The notes under the pieces were generated by a model. That model did no database searches. It saw nothing but the letters and a program-made list of their open reading frames with translations, and was not told the DNA's origin. The position numbers were made by a program, and so were the translations under genes. Positions 13,944-19,085 of a stretch of 19,085 nt of DNA are shown here, piece by piece. Source of the stretch: Clostridiales bacterium (GTDB lineage Bacteria > Bacillota > Clostridia > Lachnospirales > UBA12420); contig DMOI01000027.1 in the NCBI GenBank assembly GCA_003452395.1, forward strand, positions 1 to 19,085, given 5' to 3'. Every line of letters begins with the position of its first letter. Positions within the stretch are counted from its first letter, which is position 1.

Positions 13944-14024
13944 TGACACTTATGGACGGTCCTTTTTTGTCATATCTTGCTTATTTACTCAAATATTGAC
14001 ATTTTAGGACCGTCCCCACTGTCA
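13944..14024. repeat. REP-like palindrome with GGACGGTCC/GGACCGTCC arms
   Basis: The arm TGACACTTATGGACGGTCCT (13944-13963) faces AGGACCGTCCCCACTGTCA (14006-14024). The inner flanks also pair in part (TTTTGTCATAT against ATATTGACA). The outer arms keep TGACA and GACGGTCCT with a few mismatches between. Elements with a GTGGGGACGGTCCT-type arm are, to my recollection, dispersed repeats in many Clostridia, often linked to IS200-like REP transposases. No transposase is present here. The right arm overlaps the stop codon of the 14022-14198 ORF. Confidence 0.6.
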
Positions 14025-14198
14025 CCCCTCAAGTGCAACAGATATTGCAAACCCATTTACGTTGCTCTGATCATCAAGTACAAATGTTAGAATTGAGTTT
14101 TCATCATCAAACAAATGACTAGCAACATCCTCATATGTTACATCGAATTTCGTCTTCATCGCAACACCAAAGCATTGTCTGCTCATGAAATCCTTCAT
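14022..14198 (-). CDS. 58-residue ORF after trpS, ending inside the REP-like palindrome
   Basis: The frame from ATG 14198 gives a protein-like sequence (MKDFMSRQCFGVAMKTKFDV, then HLFDDENSILTFVLDDQSNV and GFAISVALEG). It starts about 40 bases after the trpS stop but lacks a clear ribosome binding site; an alternative ATG lies at 14186. The stop TGA lies at the edge of the REP-like palindrome, so the gene was probably truncated when the repeat arrived. The family is not recognised. Confidence 0.45.
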   Translation of the reverse strand: MKDFMSRQCFGVAMKTKFDVTYEDVASHLFDDENSILTFVLDDQSNVNGFAISVALEG

Positions 14199-14239
14199 TT
14201 CTGAGAGGTTTTGATCACCTGATCTGCATCAAAATAGGT

Positions 14240-15295
14240 TCATACATATCTCCCTCCCTGGGAACTTCCCATATTTTGATCAAAATACTCAATACCTATT
14301 GCTTTTCTAACCTTGCTTAACGTATCAGCTGCTACGCTTTTAGCTCTTAAACTTCCTTCTAGCAAAATTTTATAAACCTCAGCAAGGTTTTTCTCATACT
14401 CCGCTCTTCTTTTTCTAATTGGTTCTAATTCAGCTTGTAGTATATCATTTAGGCATCGCTTCACTTTCATGTCCCCTAGCCCGCCTCGCGTATAATGTGT
14501 CTTCATTTCATCTAGCACAACTTTATCCGAGCAGAAAGCATCAAGATAGGTAAACACTGTATTGTCTTCCACGTTACCCGGGTCTTCGACTTTGATGTGA
14601 TTTGGGTCCGTAAACATGCTCATCACCTTTTGAGTAACCGTATCTGCATCATCCGACAGATAAATTCCATTTCCTAGGGACTTACTCATTTTTTCCTTAC
14701 CGTCTATTCCTGGCAGTCGCTTGCAAATTTCACTATCTGGCAGCACGGCCTCTGGCTCTACCAGTGTTTCTCCGTATAGGCTGTTGAAGGTACGTACAAT
14801 CTCCCTAGTTTGCTCGATCATCGGTAGCTGATCCTCTCCAACCGGAACATACTTTGCATTGAAGGCAGTTATATCTGCAGCTTGGCTAATTGGATAAGTA
14901 AAAAATCCCACCGGCAGGCTTTTTTCAAAACTCTTTTGCTTAATTTCAGCTTTGACTGTTGGGTTTCTTTGTAACCTCGCAACTGTCACCAGATTCATAT
15001 AATACATCGTTAATTCGGCAAGTTCTGGTATTTGTGATTGCAAAAATATAGTAGATTTCGTTGGTTCAATACCTACTGCTAGGTAGTCAAGCGTAACCTC
15101 AATCAGACTATCTCTAATCTTTTGGGGGTTATTCGCATTATCCGTTAGAGCTTGTAAATCAGCAACCATGATATATGGGGTGTATTCTCCTGTATTTTGT
15201 AGTACAACTCTATTTTTTAAAGTACCGACGTAATGTCCTAAGTGTAACTTCCCTGTTGGTCTGTCTCCTGTTAATATTACTTTTTTATCATTCAT
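14240..15295 (-). CDS. trpS: Tryptophan--tRNA ligase (TrpRS)
   Basis: This cytoplasmic class I synthetase charges tRNA-Trp with tryptophan using ATP. The 351-residue protein has the nucleotide-binding signature TGKLHLGHYVG (residues 14-24, HLGH at 18-21) and KEKMSKSLGN (200-209, KMSKS at 202-206). Length is close to the usual 330-350 of bacterial TrpRS. The region SQIPELAELTMYYMNLVT and the GEDQLPMIEQTREI segment are characteristic of the family. The start at ATG 15295 follows GAGAGGG. The gene is controlled by the T-box leader at 15454-15745. A Trp-containing short ORF lies in the 150 bases between the T-box terminator and the ATG. Confidence 0.97.
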   Translation of the reverse strand: MNDKKVILTGDRPTGKLHLGHYVGTLKNRVVLQNTGEYTPYIMVADLQALTDNANNPQKIRDSLIEVTLDYLAVGIEPTKSTIFLQSQIPELAELTMYYMNLVTVARLQRNPTVKAEIKQKSFEKSLPVGFFTYPISQAADITAFNAKYVPVGEDQLPMIEQTREIVRTFNSLYGETLVEPEAVLPDSEICKRLPGIDGKEKMSKSLGNGIYLSDDADTVTQKVMSMFTDPNHIKVEDPGNVEDNTVFTYLDAFCSDKVVLDEMKTHYTRGGLGDMKVKRCLNDILQAELEPIRKRRAEYEKNLAEVYKILLEGSLRAKSVAADTLSKVRKAIGIEYFDQNMGSSQGGRYV

Positions 15296-15348
15296 CTCTA
15301 TATCCCTCTCTTTTTTATTTTTTATAAGCTCAAATTTCTATTTTGTGA

Positions 15349-15429
15349 CTAAGCCCGCCAACTCCACATCGCCGACCCAACTCTTCTATTAATACTGCCC
15401 CTTATTATACATACTTTCGTTTTTCCCAT
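15349..15429 (-). CDS. Possible 26-residue leader peptide with Trp-Ser-Trp before its stop
   Basis: The ATG at 15429 has AAGGAG nine bases upstream and directly follows the T-box terminator's T-run. The peptide starts MGKTKVCIIRGSIN and ends VGSAMWSWRA, so two Trp codons lie within the last five codons. It would be translated only from transcripts that have read through the T-box terminator. The stop is 53 bases before the trpS ATG. Trp codons near the end of a short ORF are the mark of a tryptophan leader peptide. Bacillus subtilis rtpA (anti-TRAP) pairs a T-box with a Trp-rich leader peptide, so there is precedent. No clear second terminator or anti-Shine-Dalgarno hairpin is visible, so the mechanism is open. 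Confidence 0.5.
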   Translation of the reverse strand: MGKTKVCIIRGSINRRVGSAMWSWRA

Positions 15430-15453
15430 ATTCCCATCTCCTTTTTTTTGCAA

Positions 15454-15745
15454 CAAAAAAACCCGCTCATACTAAACTATAGTATGGGACGAGTTTTTCG
15501 TGGTGCCACCCAATTGCACAATTTATGAATCATAACAAAATTTCAAAATTGTCTTTGTTCAGATACAGTTATCAACCTATATCCCACCCCTGTAACGTAA
15601 GGTCCACGGTCTATCAGCTACTCTCACTAAATGAGTTCGCCTAACATCTCATCAGTCCATTCAATATAATATTTTATACCGGTCTCACACCATCTACCGA
15701 CTCGCTTGATAACATTCTTATATTTACTAATCTGAATCATTGATT
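15454..15745 (-). promoter_or_regulatory. Tryptophan-specific T-box riboswitch of trpS
   Basis: The leader of about 290 bases has Stem I landmarks (GAGTCGGTAGATGGTG followed by GAGACCGG) and a specifier TGG at 15659-15657 within GAATGGAC, matching the usual NNN-AC context and the Trp codon. The T-box core TTGGGTGGCACCACG lies at 15513-15499. Its TGGC can pair with the GCCA end of uncharged tRNA-Trp, whose discriminator base is G in bacteria, so specifier and acceptor readings agree. A terminator follows. Uncharged tRNA-Trp should stabilise the antiterminator and turn trpS on. Confidence 0.92.
15455..15494 (-). terminator. Conditional terminator of the T-box
   Basis: ACTCGTCCCATACT pairs with AGTATGAGCGGGT with one mismatch and one bulge, and is followed by seven T. 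It directly follows the T-box core and forms when tRNA-Trp is charged. Confidence 0.85.
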
Positions 15746-15751
15746 TCCTAT

Positions 15752-15781
15752 ATATTAACATTTTTTTATTATATTTGTCAA
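15752..15781 (-). promoter_or_regulatory. Promoter of the trpS T-box leader
   Basis: On the minus strand a perfect TTGACA (15781-15776) is 18 bases from TAATAT (15757-15752). A start point near 15745 would put the T-box Stem I close to the 5' end, as expected. Confidence 0.6.
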
Positions 15782-15845
15782 TACATTTTTATTATTTTAT
15801 CGACAGTTGACAATTAATTTGAAAACTTTTATTTAAAAACTTTTT

Positions 15846-15888
15846 TTATCTTTGTTCAAACCAGGCCTTGCAATCCCCTTCATCCCAC
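15846..15888 (-). pseudogene. Gene-tail fragment abutting the insertion sequence
   Basis: The minus strand reads LWDEGDCKAWFEQR followed by TAA, a plausible protein C-terminus. Twenty-seven bases of it (15862-15888) are repeated in decayed form at 13139-13165, and the similarity stops exactly where the candidate IS end begins (15889). The gene body is missing. Confidence 0.35.
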
Positions 15889-15923
15889 AGTTTTGCAGTT
15901 GAATTTATAAATTCATCTTTCGT

Positions 15924-15948
15924 AAGCCTTGTAAGTCAAGGCTTTTTT
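15924..15948 (+). terminator. Terminator at the left end of the insertion sequence
   Basis: AAGCCTTG and CAAGGCTT form an 8-bp perfect stem with a five-base loop and are followed by six T on the plus strand. It lies upstream of the transposase promoter and would shield the transposase from outside transcription. Confidence 0.7.
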
Positions 15949-15982
15949 GATGCAAAAAATTTTATTTTTTGTCTAATTCTCG

Positions 15983-16011
15983 TTGCATAATATTACATAA
16001 TATGCTATACT
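15983..16011 (+). promoter_or_regulatory. Promoter of the transposase gene
   Basis: TTGCAT (15983-15988) and TATACT (16006-16011) are 17 bases apart, with the transposase ATG 34 bases downstream. The -35 is weak, as is common for transposases. Confidence 0.5.
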
Positions 16012-16045
16012 AAATATATAAATACATTGGAAAGGTTGGGTTTTT

Positions 16046-17758
16046 ATGTATCTTAAAATTAGTAAATATAAGAATGGGAGAACTTATTTGAGTATAGCAG
16101 ATGGTTATAGAGACAAAGTCACTAAGTCCGTAAAGGGTGTTACTATACAATCCCTTGGCTACCTTGAAGACCTAAAAAAACAATTTGATGATCCTATTGC
16201 TCATTTTACCGAAGAAATCAAAAAAATGAATCAAGAAAAAAAATTAAAAAAACTTCCTTATTCTTTTAATATAAATCCTTCAGACCAACTTACACTTAAT
16301 AATAAAGATCGTAAAAACTTTGGCTATGCTGCCTTATCTAAACTTTATCATGAGCTTGGCATTCATACGTTCCTTATTAATAGACAACGTCATTCTAACG
16401 AAGAATATGATGCGAACGCTATCTTGAAGCTTCTTGTGTTTTCTCGTTTACTTGCCCCTGCTTCTAAGAAAAAGACTTTTGAGTGTAAGGATAGATTTTT
16501 TGAGAATTCTGATTTTTCTCTTGATAATGTATATCGTTCTCTTTCGCTCTTTAATAAACACAAAGAAACTCTTCAACTTTGGATTAATAGTCGTATCAAA
16601 GAGCTTTATGGTCGTGATACTTCTCTGGTTTATTATGATGTTACTAATTATTATTTTGAGTCCGATAAAACTGATGATTTCAGAAAGAAAGGCGTTTGTA
16701 AAGAGCATCGTCCTAATCCGATTGTTCAAATGGGGTTGTTTATGGATAATAACGGTTTACCTATTACATATCAACTTTTCCCTGGCAATACGAATGATTG
16801 CTTGACTTATCGTCCTAATCTTTCTCGTATTAAACATGATTATGACCTTGGTAAGGTTGTCGTCGTTGCTGACAAAGGTATGACGACTGGTGATAATATC
16901 TATTACACTCTTTCTGCTGGCGATGGTTATGTATTTAGTATGTCTGTTCGTGGGGCTAATCGTGAGTTAAAAGAATTTGTTCTTGATGATTACGACTATA
17001 AGTGGCTTGGCGATGAGTACAAACACAAGTCTAGACTTTATCCTAGAACGATTCAAGTCAGTGGTACAAATGGTAAGAAAATGAAAGTTGCTGTTGATGA
17101 GAAGCAGGTTGTTTTTTATAGTCAGAAGTATGCTGTTCGTGCCAAGGCTGAACGTGCCGCTGCTATCGCTAAGGCTCAAGATTTGATCAATAATCCAGGG
17201 AAATACACTCGTGCTACTTCTTATGGTGCTGCTGGCTATGTTAGAAATATTGATTTTGATAAGGATACTGGCGAAATTTTAACTCCTGCAAAAACTTTGG
17301 CTTTAGATGAGGATAAAATCAAGGAAGATGAAGCTCTTGACGGATACTATGTGATCGTTACTAGCGAGTATACGGAAACCGATAGCCGCATCATTGATAT
17401 GTATCGTGGTTTATGGAAGATAGAAGAGTCTTTCCGTGTGACTAAGAGTGACCTCAAAGCCCGCCCTGTTTATGTTTCTCGTGAAGATCATATAGAAGCT
17501 CACTTTCTTACCTGCTATGTGGCTCTTGTTATTGCAAGAATCTTAGAAATGAAGATTGATAATAAGTTTAGTATCTCGAAAATCCTTGAAAGTCTTGCTA
17601 AATCTGAATGTACACACGTACAGCAAAACTATTATTTATTCGATTATTACGATGATGTGCTAAAAACTATAGGTGAAAAACTTAATATTGATTTTAGTAA
17701 GAAAATGATGACCCTTTCTGATATAAAAAATTTTTTAGGAGAGGTTAAAAAAGGTTAA
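16046..17758 (+). CDS. IS1634-family (IS4 group) DDE transposase
   Basis: The 570-residue protein catalyses transposition of its insertion sequence. The catalytic acidic residues can be placed at Asp198 (LVYYDVTNYYFES), Asp276 (VVVADKGMTTGD) and Glu460 or Glu461 (MYRGLWKIEESFRVTKSDL), the last within the YREK-type signature of the IS4 group. The N-terminal strand YLKISKYKNGRTYLSIADGY and the CxxHRPNPIVQMGLF region, here beginning CKEH, are typical of IS1634 members. The long insertion between the second Asp and the Glu is also usual. The reading frame is complete and of normal length, so the element may still be active. It is the only clear plus-strand protein gene in the window. Confidence 0.95.
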   Translation: MYLKISKYKNGRTYLSIADGYRDKVTKSVKGVTIQSLGYLEDLKKQFDDPIAHFTEEIKKMNQEKKLKKLPYSFNINPSDQLTLNNKDRKNFGYAALSKLYHELGIHTFLINRQRHSNEEYDANAILKLLVFSRLLAPASKKKTFECKDRFFENSDFSLDNVYRSLSLFNKHKETLQLWINSRIKELYGRDTSLVYYDVTNYYFESDKTDDFRKKGVCKEHRPNPIVQMGLFMDNNGLPITYQLFPGNTNDCLTYRPNLSRIKHDYDLGKVVVVADKGMTTGDNIYYTLSAGDGYVFSMSVRGANRELKEFVLDDYDYKWLGDEYKHKSRLYPRTIQVSGTNGKKMKVAVDEKQVVFYSQKYAVRAKAERAAAIAKAQDLINNPGKYTRATSYGAAGYVRNIDFDKDTGEILTPAKTLALDEDKIKEDEALDGYYVIVTSEYTETDSRIIDMYRGLWKIEESFRVTKSDLKARPVYVSREDHIEAHFLTCYVALVIARILEMKIDNKFSISKILESLAKSECTHVQQNYYLFDYYDDVLKTIGEKLNIDFSKKMMTLSDIKNFLGEVKKG

Positions 17759-17789
17759 ATTGCACAACAACTTTCTGACAAAAACAAAA

Positions 17790-17826
17790 ACGCCCGAAGC
17801 CTTATTTTATATAAGTTTACGGGCAT
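17790..17826 (+). terminator. Terminator after the transposase
   Basis: GCCCG and CGGGC close a hairpin whose inner part also pairs (CTTAT/ATAAG), flanked by A and T runs. It lies about 35 bases after the transposase stop and inside the right end of the element. Confidence 0.65.
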
Positions 17827-17951
17827 TTTCTATCTCTTCTTATTGCAAAACTCAGGACATTTGCCATTATATACCATATTCTTACATTTGTCAATGCTTC
17901 ACCTATTTTTTTATAACTATCTTACTAACTATTAGACTCTATATCTCTTTT

Positions 17952-18746
17952 TCAGTCTAGTATCGCATCTATAGTGCTGTCTTGCATTGCTAATGTTCGG
18001 TGAACTATATTTACATTTTTTTCAGTCTCATTTTTAAGCCCTTTCACTATGACTCTGCGCTTACTTTCACGTTTGTTTTCTATATCGATGTCGTGTTCGT
18101 AACTGATGGCTTTATTTACATTTGTATTTATTACATCTCCATGTACAAAAGAATGAGGCAAAGCCTCTATATCTATTTTACGAAAACTATCGTACAATTC
18201 TTCCAACTGCCTTACTTGACTATCGTTCAAATACTTTTTCTTCAGTTCGTATTCCCTTTTAAAGTTGATGATTGCCCATGAGTCATACACAAATTCAGGT
18301 TTTATTTCCAGTTGATTAATAATAGCTAATTGTCTTCCTATTTCCTGTATATCTTGAATGGTTGCCTTCTGGTTTGCAGAGTATAAGTCTTGACCATCTA
18401 TGTATTCCATTACGCATAACTTTAGCTCGTTTTCATGAATCTTGAGCATATGTAACGTCCCATTTTTAGAGTTATACAGCTTAGGGTGATTTATCCCTCT
18501 TTCTATAGTTATTTCCATGGTTTTGATGTATCTATCTGCAAATTCTTGTATCCTATCTTTTGATAGTATTTTAACAACAATCTTGCCTTTCTGCGATTCT
18601 AATATGTAGTTAAAATCCCCATATCCTGTCTCTATTAGCACATTACTAATTAGCTTACCTAGTTTATATTCCTCACATATTTGATTAGATATATTTTCAA
18701 GGTCTATATCCGTACAATTGATTCTATCATAAAAAGTATTACTCAT
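17952..18746 (-). CDS. APH-type kinase with an unrelated C-terminal tail, probably inactive
   Basis: Residues 1-210 match aminoglycoside phosphotransferase-like kinases: a glycine loop and beta strands (GYGDFNYILESQKGKIVVKI, with candidate ATP-binding Lys59), the hinge LCVMEYIDGQDLY (110-122), and the catalytic loop HSFVHGDVINTNV (198-210, with Asp204 and Asn209). The family then requires an IDF or DFG-like metal-binding Asp 10-20 residues later, followed by about 70 residues of helices. Here the sequence changes to a charged tail (about 211-264, including KRRVIVKGLKNE) with no such motif. This looks like a recombination junction replacing the true 3' end. The start at ATG 18746 has GAGGTG eight bases upstream. 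The substrate is unknown; drug resistance should not be assumed. Confidence 0.7.
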   Translation of the reverse strand: MSNTFYDRINCTDIDLENISNQICEEYKLGKLISNVLIETGYGDFNYILESQKGKIVVKILSKDRIQEFADRYIKTMEITIERGINHPKLYNSKNGTLHMLKIHENELKLCVMEYIDGQDLYSANQKATIQDIQEIGRQLAIINQLEIKPEFVYDSWAIINFKREYELKKKYLNDSQVRQLEELYDSFRKIDIEALPHSFVHGDVINTNVNKAISYEHDIDIENKRESKRRVIVKGLKNETEKNVNIVHRTLAMQDSTIDAILD

Positions 18747-18828
18747 GTCAAATCACCTCAAATCACCTTAGACAGTGTATTAACCAAATCAGGTACAACA
18801 TTAAAATCTTTCAGTTCTACTGATTTAA

Positions 18829-19085
18829 TCAATCTATATTCACAAAGCAAGTTACAACCAAACTACCGTCACATATTTCTCTATCTCTAAACACTATTTT
18901 GTTCAGTCCCTCGTATGTCGCGCATTTGATGTCATACGTATTCTGATCAGAAAACAGAAATGCTGCAAAGTTATATTTGCCATCATCATTTTTAAAATTT
19001 AGTGCGTTTGGTCTGAATTCCTTACCCATTTCTGTAAATTTCTTTTCTATATACTTAAATGTCAGTTCAAGTAGAGTGAACCCTC
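18829..19085 (-). pseudogene. Truncated AlbA_2/Schlafen-like protein, running off the right edge
   Basis: The frame is open from the window edge and contains the internal ATG 19029. It matches the conserved middle of AlbA_2-domain proteins (often annotated as RecG-like or putative DNA-binding/ATP-binding proteins). Visible blocks are LLELTFKYIEKKFTEMGKEF, an AAFLFSDQNTYDIK segment and GLNKIVFRDREICDGSLV. In the family the GSL motif continues into a long ATP-binding and winged-helix region, but here the frame ends eight residues later (VTCFVNID). The 3' part is therefore lost. Another frame downstream (18757-18855) gives a further coding-like stretch, CNLLCEYRLIKSVELKDFNV, that I cannot assign. 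The gene is probably dead. Confidence 0.65.

Larger units (their letters stand above)
15889..17852 (+). mobile_element. IS1634-family insertion sequence, about 1.96 kb
   Basis: The element carries one intact transposase gene and is bounded by a candidate 9-bp terminal inverted repeat: AGTTTTGCA at 15889-15897 and its complement at 17844-17852. The length is normal for the family. A terminator just inside the left end (15924-15948) would block transcription entering from the flank, and another lies after the transposase. I found no flanking target duplication (CCCAC versus CAGGA), so the ends may be off by some bases or the copy may be old. The transposase assignment is firm; the exact ends are tentative. 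Confidence 0.7.

Noticed and set aside
17760..17960. Plus-strand 66-codon frame after the transposase
   Set aside because: It covers the transposase terminator and the IS end and has no ribosome binding site.
17952..18746. Calling the kinase an aminoglycoside resistance gene
   Set aside because: The kinase fold is shared by many non-resistance enzymes, and the C-terminal substrate-binding part is missing.

Overview
The window is AT-rich and most genes lie on the minus strand. Several features point to a low-GC Firmicute, probably of class Clostridia: a tryptophan T-box riboswitch ahead of trpS, AGGAGG-type ribosome binding sites, near-consensus sigma-A promoters, an IS1634-family element, and a REP-like palindrome of a kind I associate with Clostridia (recollection). 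I cannot name the species.

Positions 1 to about 10,430 look like part of an integrated mobile element. From the right, its minus-strand genes are: an HNH-like protein with its own promoter and terminator; a DUF927 (Cch-like) helicase ATPase overlapping a D12-class adenine methylase; a short serine recombinase followed by a 117-residue unknown protein; a debris zone (3887-4719) of broken genes; a 498-residue protein with a glycine-rich hydrophobic region, followed by small reading frames; and two diverged paralogues of unknown function plus the start of another gene at the left edge. Helicase plus serine recombinase recalls the logic of SCC cassettes, but this recombinase has only the catalytic and recombinase domains.

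At 10428-10479 there is the 3' half of a class II tRNA-Leu gene with no 5' half, followed by a terminator. This is what the far end of a tRNA-integrated element looks like. A second, more decayed tRNA-Leu 3' half (43 of 54 aligned bases identical, counted by hand) lies at 13298-13349, again followed by a terminator. Between them sit a four-helix membrane protein and a DUF4143-type ATPase with a consensus promoter and operator-like inverted repeat. This suggests two islands stacked at a tRNA-Leu site, with the boundary at 13349.

Right of 13349 the sequence looks chromosomal: a Nudix hydrolase, a REP-like palindrome, a 58-residue ORF and trpS. The trpS leader has a T-box with a TGG specifier and a TGGC acceptor-pairing sequence, followed by a 26-codon ORF with Trp-Ser-Trp just before its stop, which may be an unreported leader peptide. 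A complete-looking IS1634-family element (about 15889-17852) lies upstream. The right end holds two damaged genes, an APH-type kinase with an unrelated tail and a truncated AlbA_2 (Schlafen-like) protein.
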